NCBI GenBank assembly: GCA_015689745.1
Contig: WVSO01000025.1
Span: 1 to 40,107, forward strand
DNA from: Rhodobacterales bacterium HKCCSP123
GTDB taxonomy: Bacteria; Pseudomonadota; Alphaproteobacteria; Rhodobacterales; Rhodobacteraceae
Reading direction: 5' to 3'
Length of the DNA stretch: 40,107 bases
Position numbers and translations under genes: made by a program. This document shows, piece after piece, positions 1 through 8,442 of the stretch (its first letter is position 1; every line of letters begins with the position of its first letter). Under the pieces are notes generated by a model. That model was not told where the DNA came from, made no database searches, and saw only the letters and a program-made list of their open reading frames with translations.

Positions 1-321
1 GCCGTGGCGGCCGGGGTGCTGGAAGGCCGGGGCGCGATCCGCACGGCCATGGGCGAGGACGTGACCGCAGCTTTCCTGACCGGGGCCGCCGCGGCGGTGC
101 GGCTGGCGCGCCAGACCGGATGCCGCCATGCGCTTCTGACCGAGGGAAGCCCTTCCTGCGGGGTGTGGCGGGTCCATGCGGGGCGGTTCGACGGCACCAC
201 GACCCCCGGAAACGGCGTTGTGGCCGCCGCCTTGCAGGCCGCGGGGCTCGCAGTGTACAGCCACGAGGAGGCAGCGGCGCTGGCCCTTGCCCTGGCTACG
301 GCCGAGAATCCCCCGGACTGA
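1..321 (+). CDS. DUF523 family protein, 5'-truncated
   Basis: The C-terminal part of a DUF523-family protein of unknown function. The reading frame is open from the first base of the window, so the true start lies upstream; the GTG at position 4 is not a convincing start. Recognisable family features are the stretch VLEGRGAIRTAMGEDVTAAF, then a run ending in EGSPSCG, whose cysteine and glycine are typical of the family, then GNGVVAAALQAAGLAVYS near the end. About 106 residues are visible, whereas the family is usually around 150-160, so the N-terminal third with its CPE-type motif is missing. It is read towards rpmH, which has its own promoter 12 bases past the stop codon. Family assignment is fairly sure; the biochemical role is unknown. 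Confidence 0.75.
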   Translation, partial: AVAAGVLEGRGAIRTAMGEDVTAAFLTGAAAAVRLARQTGCRHALLTEGSPSCGVWRVHAGRFDGTTTPGNGVVAAALQAAGLAVYSHEEAAALALALATAENPPD

Positions 322-333
322 CCTCGGGATTTG

Positions 334-362
334 TTGACAGCCCGCCCGGCATTCCGTATTGG
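334..362 (+). promoter_or_regulatory. Predicted sigma-70-type promoter of rpmH-rnpA-yidD
   Basis: TTGACA at 334-339 is a perfect -35 hexamer. It is separated by 17 bases from TATTGG at 357-362, a fair -10 hexamer. Transcription would begin near 369 and leave a leader of about 75 bases before rpmH. A 7-bp inverted repeat, GCCCGGC at 344-350 and GCCGGGC at 362-368, flanks the -10 element. Read from sequence only. Confidence 0.6.
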
Positions 363-443
363 CCGGGCTTCATCGGAGATTCCCTCGGTCCGACGCGACG
401 CGTGGCACACGCGACCGGCCCGACAGAGTGACGGAGAAGACAG

Positions 444-581
444 ATGTCGAAGCGGACCTTTCAGCCCTCGAACCTCGTGCGCAAGCGCCGCCACGGGTTC
501 CGCGCACGCATGGCCACCAAGGGCGGCCGCAAGATCCTGAACGCCCGCCGCGCCCGCGGCCGGAAGTCGCTGAGCGCCTGA
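444..581 (+). CDS. rpmH: 50S ribosomal protein L34
   Basis: L34, a very basic 45-residue protein of the large ribosomal subunit. The sequence runs [20 protein letters not shown] and continues with the diagnostic [10 protein letters not shown] and a terminal [10 protein letters not shown]. It has one residue more than the usual 44 because a serine follows the initiator methionine. The start has an upstream purine-rich GGAGAAGA ribosome-binding site. It is the first gene of the conserved rpmH-rnpA-yidD series, and rnpA begins 14 bases downstream. The strong promoter upstream (-35 TTGACA) probably drives all three genes. Identification is certain. Confidence 0.97.
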   Translation: MSKRTFQPSNLVRKRRHGFRARMATKGGRKILNARRARGRKSLSA

Positions 582-595
582 TCCAAGGCCTTGCG

Positions 596-979
596 ATGAC
601 CACGGATGCGCCTCCGTCGGGCACGGCCCCGGCGGGGGCTTTTTCCGTCTTGAAGCACCGCGCGGATTTCCTGCGCGCCGCCCGTGCGCGCCGCGTGCCG
701 ATGCCGGGCTTCCTGCTGCAGGCCCGCGAGCGCGCGGTCGATGAACCTGCCGCGACGCCGATCCGCGTCGGCTACACCTGCTCGAAAAAGGTCGGCAACG
801 CGGTGGCCCGCAACCGCGCCAAGCGGCGCCTGCGCGAGATCGCGCGTGCCGTGGTGCCGGTCGAAGGGCAACCCGGTTGGGATTACGTCCTGATCGGGCG
901 GGCCGGCGAAACCGCCGGTCGCGACTTCGCGGAGCTGAAGGACGACCTCGCCCGCGCCCTGAGAAAGGTCCACCGATGA
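596..979 (+). CDS. rnpA: Ribonuclease P protein component
   Basis: The protein subunit of RNase P, which works with the catalytic RNA M1 to remove 5' leaders from precursor tRNAs. The start chosen is the ATG at 596 just after rpmH, giving 127 residues, normal for the family; the same frame stays open upstream through rpmH but that part is a shadow. Residues 17-28 ([12 protein letters not shown]) are the typical N-terminal helix. The signature [10 protein letters not shown] lies at residues 72-81 and contains the RNR motif that contacts the RNA, preceded by SKKVGNAVA. The stop codon overlaps the yidD start as ATGA, suggesting translational coupling. Confidence 0.96.
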   Translation: MTTDAPPSGTAPAGAFSVLKHRADFLRAARARRVPMPGFLLQARERAVDEPAATPIRVGYTCSKKVGNAVARNRAKRRLREIARAVVPVEGQPGWDYVLIGRAGETAGRDFAELKDDLARALRKVHR

Positions 980-1197
980 GCCCGATGGCCTACCTCGTCT
1001 CCTTGCCCGTGCGGTTCTACCGGCTGGTCTTCTCGCCATGGGTCGGCCACGGCTGCCGCTACCAGCCCACCTGCTCGGCCTACGCGATGGAGGCGCTCGA
1101 GAAGCACGGCGCGCTCAAGGGCGGCTGGCTCGCCGCCCGCCGCATCGCGCGCTGCCATCCCTGGGGCGGCTCGGGGATCGACAACGTTCCGGACTGA
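976..1197 (+). CDS. yidD: Membrane protein insertion efficiency factor YidD
   Basis: YidD is a small, membrane-associated helper of YidC-dependent protein insertion. The 73-residue product has the family pattern: an amphipathic N-terminus ([18 protein letters not shown]), then [15 protein letters not shown] with the paired cysteines, then [20 protein letters not shown]. The ATG at 976 overlaps the rnpA stop, so the start is well fixed. In many bacteria yidC follows directly. Here two - strand hydrolase genes and ttcA separate yidD from yidC, which begins about 3 kb further on. The end of yidD and the end of the converging hydrolase gene are only 6 bases apart. Confidence 0.95.
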   Translation: MSPMAYLVSLPVRFYRLVFSPWVGHGCRYQPTCSAYAMEALEKHGALKGGWLAARRIARCHPWGGSGIDNVPD

Positions 1198-1203
1198 CCC
1201 CCG

Positions 1204-2154
1204 TCAGGGCGCACGCCTCAGCGTCAGCGCACCGCCCACCGGGGTGCGGGTGACGATCTCGTGCCGGTCCACGTCGCCGCGCATCGTGTGCAGCACGTCC
1301 TCGAGGAACACCGGGTCGTTGAAATACCAGATATGCGCCGGGAATTTCAGCCCGGCATAGGCCGCGCGGTTGGCATCGAAATGCGGGCCGCAGTTCACAT
1401 CGACCGCCTTACCCGGCGCGTCATGCGGCAGGCCGATCCGCCCCGCCCGCGGCGACACGCCGATGCGCTTGACGTTCGACAGCGAAAGCACGTCGTCGAA
1501 GGGGTTGTGGTAATTGGTCAGGCGGATGCAGTGCCGGTAGAGCGACGAGGATTTCGAGCTGTCGCCCGCCAGCGACCCGCGGCTCACATCGGCCGAGATC
1601 AGCATGACCTGGCTGACCGACCAGCTGCTCGCCGCGACGCCGGGACGGTCGTCGGCATCGTCGAAGGCCTCGCGCACCACGAAGGCGCCGGTCGAATGGG
1701 CAAGGATATGGAGGTTCACGAAGCAGTCGGGCCGCTGCATCCGGGCGAAATTGGCGATCCCCTCGGTGACCAGCCGGAAGGCGGTGAACTTCGCGTCGAG
1801 CCGGTCCTCGATATAGTTCAGCGCCATGTTCGCCGCAGGCCAGTCGAAGCCCACGACGACCCCTTCGAACCCCTTGGCCTCGAGCCCCTCGCGGATCAGC
1901 CGCTGGCGGTGGAGCATCGTCTCTTGGGGGGTGTTGTAGCCGTGGACGTAGAACAGGATGTCGCCGCGTGGTGCATCGTCCTGCGGGCCGTGACGCGAGG
2001 CGTTGAAGACGGCGTCGTACCACAGCGTCTTGCGCATCGCGTGCTCTGGCCGGGGCGCATCGGCCCCGTCCGGCACGGCCAGGAAATGCGTCGCCCCCGG
2101 TTCGTTGGTGAACGCCCCCTTCGAGACGGAGCGGACGGAAAAGACGTAGTCCAT
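1204..2154 (-). CDS. DUF900-type alpha/beta hydrolase (second of a tandem pair)
   Basis: A 316-residue cytosolic alpha/beta-hydrolase of the DUF900 kind (COG4782-like); the substrate is unknown. Residues 66-74 (ILFYVHGYN) carry the HGxN oxyanion-side motif. LHILAHSTGAF at about 148-158 is the nucleophile elbow, with Ser154 in the H-S-x-G context. The C-terminal half holds the likely acid and histidine, not pinned down here. The ATG at 2154 gives an N-terminus (MDYVFSVRSVSKGAF) that aligns with its neighbour; the open frame upstream is a shadow of that neighbour. The gene starts 10 bases after the stop of a paralogue transcribed in the same direction, so the two probably form an operon that arose by tandem duplication. 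Confidence 0.8.
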   Translation of the reverse strand: MDYVFSVRSVSKGAFTNEPGATHFLAVPDGADAPRPEHAMRKTLWYDAVFNASRHGPQDDAPRGDILFYVHGYNTPQETMLHRQRLIREGLEAKGFEGVVVGFDWPAANMALNYIEDRLDAKFTAFRLVTEGIANFARMQRPDCFVNLHILAHSTGAFVVREAFDDADDRPGVAASSWSVSQVMLISADVSRGSLAGDSSKSSSLYRHCIRLTNYHNPFDDVLSLSNVKRIGVSPRAGRIGLPHDAPGKAVDVNCGPHFDANRAAYAGLKFPAHIWYFNDPVFLEDVLHTMRGDVDRHEIVTRTPVGGALTLRRAP

Positions 2155-2164
2155 GGGCAACCTT

Positions 2165-3082
2165 TCAGGTGAGAAGCGCGAGGTCGGAGGAATTCTGCAC
2201 CGGCCGCCGCGTCGGCATCTGTGCCGGGTCGGCCCCCTGCAGCGTCGCGGCAAGGTCGCGGTAGAACCCGGTGTCGTCGAAGTACCATGTGTGCGAGCCG
2301 CGCAGCGTCTTGCCCGAGGGCGGCACCTTGTCGTCGTATTGGGCGCCGCAATAGACGTCATGGAAGGGCGCGGGGATCGCCACCGGCAGCCCGTCACGGC
2401 CCGCGCGCTCCTCGCCATGCACGATCCCCTCGGCGAGGCTCAGGACACGGTCGAAGGTGGAGTAGTAGTTGGTCAGCCGCGCGCTGCGCCGCTCCATCAC
2501 CAGCGCGCCCCAGGCGCCCGTCTCCATCCAGGGCTTGTCGGCATCCGCCGAAACGAAGGCGACCTCGTCCACGGCCCAGGGCGTCGTGCCGGGCGCGCCG
2601 CTGTCACCCACGCCCGCGAAACCGCGCAGCGTAAGGTAGGCGCCCATCGAGTGACAGATCAGGTGGACCCGCGGCTGCGGGCGCAGGTTCTTCAGGGGGC
2701 CGATCGCGTCGGTCACGAGATAGGGGGCCGTGTGCTTCGCGTCCGCCCGATCCGATCCATAGCCCCAATAGGTGCCGTCGCTGGGCCAGTCATAAGCGAT
2801 GACAAGACCCGTCCACCCCTCGGCGGCAAGCCCAAGCTCGATGTTCCTGCGGCGCTCCAGCATCTCGGATTGTTCGGTGTTGAACCCGTGCACGTAGATC
2901 AGGACATCTCCGCCCGGAGCCGCTGCCTGCACTTGCGCCAGCCAGGTGGCGCGGTCGACGATGTGGTCGCCATCGGGCGAGACGCCCTCGGGCGCCGAGA
3001 CATAGCGCGTGACGGTCGCCCGGTTGTGCGTGAAGCGCCTGTCGCTCGCGTTGTAGCTGCGGCGGGTGATGAAAAGGGGCAT
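2165..3082 (-). CDS. DUF900-type alpha/beta hydrolase (first of a tandem pair)
   Basis: A 305-residue alpha/beta-hydrolase, paralogous to the gene directly downstream. It shares DVLIYVHGFNTEQSEML (residues 59-75) with the HGFN motif, followed by a GLVIAYDWPS strand and VHLICHSMGAYL, whose Ser145 is the predicted nucleophile in a C-H-S-M-G elbow. The shared HTWYFDDTGFYRDL-type segment near the C-terminus also marks the pair. The start at 3082 (MPLFITRRSY) matches the paralogue's N-terminus. It is divergent from ttcA across a 145-base spacer. No signal peptide is visible, so it is probably cytosolic. Esterase or lipase activity is inferred from the fold only. Confidence 0.8.
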   Translation of the reverse strand: MPLFITRRSYNASDRRFTHNRATVTRYVSAPEGVSPDGDHIVDRATWLAQVQAAAPGGDVLIYVHGFNTEQSEMLERRRNIELGLAAEGWTGLVIAYDWPSDGTYWGYGSDRADAKHTAPYLVTDAIGPLKNLRPQPRVHLICHSMGAYLTLRGFAGVGDSGAPGTTPWAVDEVAFVSADADKPWMETGAWGALVMERRSARLTNYYSTFDRVLSLAEGIVHGEERAGRDGLPVAIPAPFHDVYCGAQYDDKVPPSGKTLRGSHTWYFDDTGFYRDLAATLQGADPAQMPTRRPVQNSSDLALLT

Positions 3083-3172
3083 TGGCCGGTCCTCCGGGAT
3101 TTGGCGCGGCGTCGAGGGCATGATGCCCGCCCTCTGGCCTTGCGCATAGTCCGGGTTTCCCGCCCCCCGCGC

Positions 3173-3202
3173 TTGACGGCACGCCGCGGCGCGCCACATA
3201 CC
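3173..3202 (+). promoter_or_regulatory. Candidate promoter of ttcA
   Basis: TTGACG at 3173-3178 and CATACC at 3197-3202 are separated by 18 bases, in the spacer between the divergent hydrolase gene and ttcA. The start codon of ttcA follows 25 bases after the -10. The -35 is good and the -10 weak. Confidence 0.4.
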
Positions 3203-3227
3203 GGCGCCTGCGTGACAGGAGACACCC

Positions 3228-4124
3228 ATGCTCGACCGCGACGAGGCAGAGGCCCCCGAGACCCCGGAGACCGCCGACGACATCCACGCGCTGTTCCACG
3301 GCGCGCCCAAGACGACCGAGTTCCGCAAGCTGCGCAAGCGGATCATCCGCGAGACGCGCGAGGCGATCGACCGCTACGGCATGGTCGACCGCGACCCGTC
3401 CGCGCCGCGGCAAAGGTGGCTCGTGTGCCTCTCGGGCGGCAAGGACAGCTATACGCTTCTGGCAGCCCTGACCGAGTTGCAGTGGCGCGGGCTTCTGCCC
3501 GTCGACATCCTCGCCTGCAACCTCGACCAGGGGCAGCCGGGCTTTCCGGCCACCGTCCTGCCCGAGTTCCTGCAGCGGATGGGCGTGCCCCACCGCATCG
3601 AATATGCCGACACCTATTCCATCGTCGTGGACAAGGTTCCGCAGGGGCGGACCTATTGCGCGCTCTGTTCGCGGCTCCGGCGCGGCAACCTCTACCGCAT
3701 CGCGCGGGAAGAAGGGTGTTCGGCGGTCGTCCTCGGCCATCACCGCGACGACATTCTCGAGACCTTCTTCCTGAACCTCTTTCACGGTGGCAAGCTCGCG
3801 ACCATGCCGCCGAAGCTCCTGAACGACGAGGGCGACCTCATGGTCCTGCGCCCCCTCGCCCATGTCACCGAGGCCGATTGCGAGGCGTTTTCGCGTGCAA
3901 TGTCCTACCCGATCATCCCATGCGATCTCTGCGGCAGCCAGGACGGGCTGCAGCGCCAGGCGATCAAGAGGATGCTCGACGAGTGGGAGGCAAAGGCACC
4001 GGGCCGCCGGGGCAAGATGTTCTCGGCCCTGATGAACGCCCGGCCCTCGCACCTGCTCGACCCGGCGCTCTTCGACTTCGTCGGGCTCGCCCCCGGCGCG
4101 GGTCGCGAGGGGCCCGCGGGCTGA
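3228..4124 (+). CDS. ttcA: tRNA 2-thiocytidine(32) synthetase TtcA
   Basis: TtcA makes 2-thiocytidine at position 32 of some tRNAs, using ATP and an iron-sulfur cluster. In the 298-residue product the PP-loop motif SGGKDS is at residues 69-74. The cluster-binding cysteines are the CxxC pair C144/C147 ([11 protein letters not shown]) and the CDLCGSQ pair C232/C235. [14 protein letters not shown] (about 170-183) is the second family block. The ATG at 3228 has the upstream ribosome-binding site ACAGGAGA. The protein is cytosolic. yidC begins 83 bases downstream in the same direction. Confidence 0.94.
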   Translation: MLDRDEAEAPETPETADDIHALFHGAPKTTEFRKLRKRIIRETREAIDRYGMVDRDPSAPRQRWLVCLSGGKDSYTLLAALTELQWRGLLPVDILACNLDQGQPGFPATVLPEFLQRMGVPHRIEYADTYSIVVDKVPQGRTYCALCSRLRRGNLYRIAREEGCSAVVLGHHRDDILETFFLNLFHGGKLATMPPKLLNDEGDLMVLRPLAHVTEADCEAFSRAMSYPIIPCDLCGSQDGLQRQAIKRMLDEWEAKAPGRRGKMFSALMNARPSHLLDPALFDFVGLAPGAGREGPAG

Positions 4125-4207
4125 CCCGCGCCGAAAACGCCCCTTGACCTTTCGGCCCCCGATCTGTTGAACCCGGCTAGAAAATCAACGGCGGGAACCC
4201 TTCACTC

Positions 4208-6037
4208 ATGGACGATCAGAACAAGAACCTGATCCTGGCCACGGCGCTCAGCTTCCTGGTCATCCTCGTCTGGTTCCTGCTGTTTCCGCCGCCGGAGCCG
4301 GAGACCGACCCCAACGCGGTGTCGATCGTCGATGCCGGCGACCCTGCCGCCACCACCGAGATGGCCCTGCCGCCGCCCGCCGCGGGCGATGACCCGGCCG
4401 CCACGCTTGACCCCGAGGCGGCGACGGCGGTCGCACTCAGCGAGGCCGCGCGCCTTCCGATCGACACGCCCGAACTGGAAGGCTCGATCTCGCTCATCGG
4501 GGGCCGCATCGACGACCTGTCGCTGCGCGGCTATTTCGAGACGCTGGAAGACGACAGCCCGATCGTGCGCCTGCTGTCGCCCGTCGGCGGCGACGAGCCC
4601 TATTACGCGCTTTATGGCTGGGCCCCCGGTGGCGATCTCGGCTTCGACCAGGTGCCCGGTGCCAATACCGAATGGTCCGTCGAAAGCGGCGAGGTTCTGA
4701 CCCCCGAAACCCCCGTCACCCTGATCTGGGACAATGGCGCGGGGCTGATCTTCCGCCGCACCATCGCGATCGACGAGAACTTCATGTTCTCGGTCACCCA
4801 GTCGGTCGAGAATACGGGTGACTCCGCCGCGCGGCTGGCCCCCTATGGCATCGTCGCGCGCCACGGCCTGCCCGACGACATGCAGAATTTCTTCATCCTG
4901 CACGAAGGCGTCGTGCGCAAGGCCGATGGCCAGCTCGACGAGATCGCCTATGACGACGTGCCCGACCTTGATTTCGTGCAGCGCGAAGCCGCCGCCGCCG
5001 AGATCGTCGAGGTCGAGGCCGACGGCTGGATCGGCTTCACCGACAAGTACTGGATGACGACGCTGATCCCCGGCGCCGACCAGCCCTTCACCAGCGTGAC
5101 GAAATACGTTGCGGCCGCCGACATCTACCAGACCGAGGCGCGCCTGCCCGCGATGACCGTCGAGGCCGGCCAGACCGCCGAGGTGACCACCCAGCTCTTC
5201 GCCGGCGCGAAGGAATGGGAAACCATCCGCAACTACCAGAACATCGACGGCGTCGAGCGTTTTCTCGACTCGATCGACTGGGGCTGGTTCTACTTCCTCA
5301 CGAAGCCGATCTTCTGGCTTCTGCACAACCTGAACGTGCTGATCGGCAACATGGGGCTCGCGATCATCGCGCTGACGATCATCATCAAGGCCGCCCTCTT
5401 CCCGCTGGCCTACAAGTCCTACGCCTCGATGGCACGGATGCGCGAGCTGCAGCCTCAGATGGAGAAGATCAAGGAGCGCGTCGGGGACGACCGCCAGAAG
5501 ATGCAGCAGGAGATGATGGAGCTCTACAAGCGCGAGAAGGTGAATCCCGCCTCGGGCTGTCTGCCGATCCTGTTGCAGATCCCGATCTTCTTCTCGCTCT
5601 ACAAGGTGATCTTCGTCACGCTGGAACTGCGTCACGCACCCTTCTTCGGCTGGATCAACGACCTGTCGGCGCCCGACTCGTCCTCGATCTTCAACCTCTT
5701 CGGGCTTCTGCCCTGGGCGGCGCCCGAGCCGACCAGCATCCTCGCGCTGATCTTCATCGGGGTCCTGCCGATCCTGCTGGGCATCTCGATGTGGCTGCAG
5801 CAGAAGCTGAACCCGCAGCCGACCGATCCGACCCAGGCGGCGATCTTCGCCTGGCTGCCCTGGGTGTTCATGTTCATGCTCGGCACCTTCGCCAGCGGCC
5901 TGCTGGTCTACTGGATCGCGAACAACACCATCACCTTCGTGCAGCAGTACATCATCATGAAGCGGCACGGTTACACGCCTGACCTGTTCGGCAACATCAA
6001 GTCCAGCTTCAAGCGGAAGAAGCCCGCGGGCAAATGA
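4208..6037 (+). CDS. yidC: Membrane protein insertase YidC
   Basis: YidC inserts and folds inner-membrane proteins, alone or with SecYEG. The 609-residue protein has the Gram-negative layout: one N-terminal membrane segment (about residues 8-26), a proline-, alanine- and acid-rich linker (27-80), a large periplasmic domain (about 85-345) and the conserved 60-kDa insertase core (about 358-590) with five membrane segments. The family blocks SYASMARMRELQPQ and EKVNPASGCLPILLQIPIFF are both present. The membrane-embedded basic residue of the hydrophilic groove, an arginine in E. coli, is Lys394 here (IIIKAALFPL), a substitution I believe is usual in alphaproteobacteria. The C-terminus ends in KRKKPAGK. 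The stop overlaps the next start as ATGA. Confidence 0.97.
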   Translation: MDDQNKNLILATALSFLVILVWFLLFPPPEPETDPNAVSIVDAGDPAATTEMALPPPAAGDDPAATLDPEAATAVALSEAARLPIDTPELEGSISLIGGRIDDLSLRGYFETLEDDSPIVRLLSPVGGDEPYYALYGWAPGGDLGFDQVPGANTEWSVESGEVLTPETPVTLIWDNGAGLIFRRTIAIDENFMFSVTQSVENTGDSAARLAPYGIVARHGLPDDMQNFFILHEGVVRKADGQLDEIAYDDVPDLDFVQREAAAAEIVEVEADGWIGFTDKYWMTTLIPGADQPFTSVTKYVAAADIYQTEARLPAMTVEAGQTAEVTTQLFAGAKEWETIRNYQNIDGVERFLDSIDWGWFYFLTKPIFWLLHNLNVLIGNMGLAIIALTIIIKAALFPLAYKSYASMARMRELQPQMEKIKERVGDDRQKMQQEMMELYKREKVNPASGCLPILLQIPIFFSLYKVIFVTLELRHAPFFGWINDLSAPDSSSIFNLFGLLPWAAPEPTSILALIFIGVLPILLGISMWLQQKLNPQPTDPTQAAIFAWLPWVFMFMLGTFASGLLVYWIANNTITFVQQYIIMKRHGYTPDLFGNIKSSFKRKKPAGK

Positions 6038-6777
6038 GCTGGACGCTGGCCCAGATCTGGCGTCACCCGATCAAGGGAATCGGCGCCGAGGCTCTGGGCC
6101 ATGTCGGGCTGCACATCGACCGCCCCCTGCCCCGGGACCGCGCCTGGGCCGTGCTCGAGGAAGGCGGCGAGGCGGGCGAGGGCTGGCGGTCCTGCCGCAA
6201 CTTCCTGCGCGGCGCCAAGGGGCCGTCCCTCATGGCCGTGCGGGCGAGGATCGAGGACGAGACCATCCACCTGTCGCACCCCGACCGGCCCGACCTCGCG
6301 GTCACGCCCGGCACCGAGGGGGCGGCAAAGGCGCTTTTCGACTGGCTTCGCCCGATCTATCCCGCCGACCGCAATCAGCCCGCGGCCCTGGTGCGCGCGC
6401 CCGAGATGGGGATGTCCGACGTCAATTTCGCCTCGGTCTCGGTGCTGAACCTCGCCTCGCTCCGCGCGCTCGGGCAGAAGCTGGGGCAGGACCTCGACCC
6501 GCGCCGCTTCCGCGGCAATCTCTGGCTCGACGGTCTCGCGCCATGGGAAGAATTCGACCTTGTCGGCAAGCGCCTGAAGATCGGCGCGGCAGAGCTGGAC
6601 GTGATCGAACCCATCACCCGCTGCCGCGCCACCGAGGCGAACCCCGAGACCGGCCGCCGCGATGCCGCCGTGCTCGCCGCGCTCGAGGATGGTTGGGGAC
6701 ACACGGATTTCGGCGTCTACGCCATGGTGCGCCGCGCCGGGCGCGTGGCCATTGGAGACGAGGTGACACGCACATGA
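6034..6777 (+). CDS. MOSC domain-containing protein
   Basis: A 247-residue protein with an N-terminal MOSC beta-barrel (residues 1-100, starting LAQIWRHPIKGIGAE) and a C-terminal MOSC domain. The MOSC domain is shared with molybdenum-cofactor sulfurases and with YcbX/YiiM-type proteins that handle sulfur and Moco-linked reductions. The hallmark cysteine sits in EPITRCRATEANPETGRRD in the second half. SVSVLNLASLRAL, RFRGNLWLDG and EEFDLVGKRLKIG are other family blocks. The gene overlaps yidC upstream and engB downstream by ATGA, so the three are probably translated in a coupled way. The exact substrate cannot be read from sequence. Confidence 0.87.
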   Translation: MSWTLAQIWRHPIKGIGAEALGHVGLHIDRPLPRDRAWAVLEEGGEAGEGWRSCRNFLRGAKGPSLMAVRARIEDETIHLSHPDRPDLAVTPGTEGAAKALFDWLRPIYPADRNQPAALVRAPEMGMSDVNFASVSVLNLASLRALGQKLGQDLDPRRFRGNLWLDGLAPWEEFDLVGKRLKIGAAELDVIEPITRCRATEANPETGRRDAAVLAALEDGWGHTDFGVYAMVRRAGRVAIGDEVTRT

Positions 6778-7427
6778 CCGCCCTGCCCTTCCCCCTCGCC
6801 GAAGAGCCCGACGCCGAGACTCTGGAGGCCGCGCGCAAGCTCTTCGCCGGTGGCGCCGAGTTCCTGAAAGGCGTCGTCGCGATGGACGGGCTGCCCCCCG
6901 CCGACCGGCCCGAGGTCTGTTTCGCGGGGCGGTCGAACGTCGGGAAATCCACCCTGATCAACGCCCTGACCGGGCGCAAGGCGCTTGCGCGCGCCTCGAA
7001 CACGCCGGGCCGCACGCAGGAGATCAACTATTTCACCCTCGGTGAAAGCCACTATCTCGTCGACCTGCCCGGCTACGGCTACGCCGAAGCGCCCGTCGCG
7101 GTGGTGAAGAAATGGCAGGCGCTCCTCAAGGCCTATCTCTCGGGCCGCGCCACGCTGCGCCGCGCCTTCGTGCTGATCGATGCGCGCCATGGCGCCAAGC
7201 AGGTGGACGAGGAGATCATGAGCCTGCTCGACACCTCGGCGGTGCCGTTCCAGGTGGTGCTGACCAAGGCCGACAAGGTCAAGGACAAGGACCGCGAGGC
7301 CGCGCTCGCGCGGACCCGCGCCGCCCTGGCGCGCCACCCGGCGGCCTACCCCGAGCTGATCCTCACCTCCTCGGAAAAGGGCGACGGCATCGCGACATTG
7401 CGCGCGGCGATCGCGAACATCGGCTGA
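6774..7427 (+). CDS. engB: Ribosome-biogenesis GTP-binding protein EngB/YsxC (YihA)
   Basis: EngB is a small essential GTPase that helps assemble the 50S subunit. The 217-residue product has all G motifs: G1 GRSNVGKST (residues 52-60), G2 threonine in NTPGRTQ, G3 DLPGYGYAEAP, G4 TKADK and G5 in TSSEKGDG. The start is fixed at the ATG overlapping the MOSC gene stop (ATGA at 6774-6777). The open frame upstream is a shadow. A 96-base spacer without an obvious hairpin separates it from argB. Its place next to yidC and argB is a familiar Rhodobacterales arrangement. Confidence 0.95.
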   Translation: MTALPFPLAEEPDAETLEAARKLFAGGAEFLKGVVAMDGLPPADRPEVCFAGRSNVGKSTLINALTGRKALARASNTPGRTQEINYFTLGESHYLVDLPGYGYAEAPVAVVKKWQALLKAYLSGRATLRRAFVLIDARHGAKQVDEEIMSLLDTSAVPFQVVLTKADKVKDKDREAALARTRAALARHPAAYPELILTSSEKGDGIATLRAAIANIG

Positions 7428-7523
7428 GCCCTCCCCTTCACCTTTCCCCAAATACGCAAGCCCCCGCTTCACAGCCGCGCGCGGCTCGCCTATTCAGGAA
7501 AGACGCGCGCCAGAGGCCCCGAG

Positions 7524-8384
7524 ATGAAGAAACGTGACATGACCCGCGACTATATCGCCACCGCCCGCACGCTGAGCGAGGCATTGCCCTACCTGCAACG
7601 GTTCAACGACGCGATCGTGGTCGTGAAATTCGGCGGAAACGCCATGGGCGACGACGAGGCGATGGCCAGTTTCGCGCGCGACATCGTGCTGCTCAGGCAG
7701 GTCGGCGTGAACCCGGTCGTGGTGCATGGCGGCGGGCCGATGATCAACGATCTGCTTGATAAGCTTGGGATAAAATCCGAGTTCATCGACGGCAAACGCG
7801 TCACCGACGCGGCCACGGTCGAGGTCGTGGAGATGGTCCTGTCGGGGCTTGTGAACAAGCGGATCGTGCAGGCCATCAATGCGCAGGGGGGCAAGGCGGT
7901 GGGCCTGTCGGGCAAGGACGCGGAGTTGATGATCTGCGAGGCGGCGGACCCGAAATTCGGCTTCGTGGGCGAGCCCGTCGAGGTGAACACCGAGGTTCTG
8001 AAGAACCTCTTCGGCGACGACATGATCCCCGTGATCGCGCCCCTGGGCATGGGCCGCAACGGCGAGACCTTCAACGTCAACGGCGACACGGCGGCGGGCG
8101 CCATCGCCGCCGCCCTGAAGGCTGACCGCCTGTTGTTGCTGACGAATGTCGCCGGCGTGAAGAACGCGGCGGGCGAGTTGGTGACCGAGTTGAAGGCCGA
8201 CGAGGTCGAGCAGATGACCCGCGACGGCATCATCTCGGGCGGCATGATCCCGAAGACCGAGACGGCGGTTCAGGCCGTCCGCAACGGCGTGCGCGCCTGC
8301 ACGATCGTCGATGGCCGGGTGTCGAACGCGGTGCTGCTGGAGCTTTTCACCGAGCATGGCGCGGGCTCGATGATCCGGGCCTGA
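7524..8384 (+). CDS. argB: Acetylglutamate kinase
   Basis: ArgB phosphorylates N-acetylglutamate with ATP, the second step of arginine synthesis. The 286-residue protein has the amino-acid-kinase pattern: [12 protein letters not shown] (lysine of the phosphate site), [38 protein letters not shown] and [12 protein letters not shown]. Two starts are possible: the ATG at 7524, with GAGG seven bases upstream, and the ATG at 7539 ([12 protein letters not shown]). The first is preferred. No other arg gene is nearby, as is common in alphaproteobacteria. An N-terminal helix of this length is typical of arginine-inhibited NAGKs; inhibition is inferred. Confidence 0.95.
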   Translation: MKKRDMTRDYIATARTLSEALPYLQRFNDAIVVVKFGGNAMGDDEAMASFARDIVLLRQVGVNPVVVHGGGPMINDLLDKLGIKSEFIDGKRVTDAATVEVVEMVLSGLVNKRIVQAINAQGGKAVGLSGKDAELMICEAADPKFGFVGEPVEVNTEVLKNLFGDDMIPVIAPLGMGRNGETFNVNGDTAAGAIAAALKADRLLLLTNVAGVKNAAGELVTELKADEVEQMTRDGIISGGMIPKTETAVQAVRNGVRACTIVDGRVSNAVLLELFTEHGAGSMIRA

Positions 8385-8392
8385 GGGCGATG

Positions 8393-8425
8393 CACACCCC
8401 GTACACACCCTGTACACATCCCGTG
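8393..8425. repeat. Three tandem 11-bp repeats after argB
   Basis: Three imperfect copies head to tail: CACACCCCGTA (8393-8403), CACACCCTGTA (8404-8414) and CACATCCCGTG (8415-8425), with CATACG at the start of a possible fourth. Consecutive copies differ at one and three positions. They fill most of the 58-base spacer between argB and the ferredoxin-like gene. One helical turn per copy fits a cooperative protein-binding site, but it could also be slippage. Confidence 0.7.
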
Positions 8426-8442
8426 CATACGCGCGCCTGCCG

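Noticed and set aside
322-443. Chromosome origin next to rpmH
   Set aside because: No DnaA boxes, AT-rich unwinding region or dnaA gene is visible; rpmH position alone is not evidence in alphaproteobacteria.
2153-4147. 664-codon + strand open frame across the hydrolase and ttcA genes
   Set aside because: Arg/Pro/Gly-rich shadow; the real genes in this stretch are the hydrolases and ttcA with clear motifs.
4202-5968. Long open frame antisense to yidC
   Set aside because: His/Arg/Asp-rich composition typical of a GC-rich shadow frame; yidC on the other strand is certain.
8393-8425. CRISPR-like array
   Set aside because: Repeats are 11 bp, directly abutting and without spacers; no cas gene in the window.
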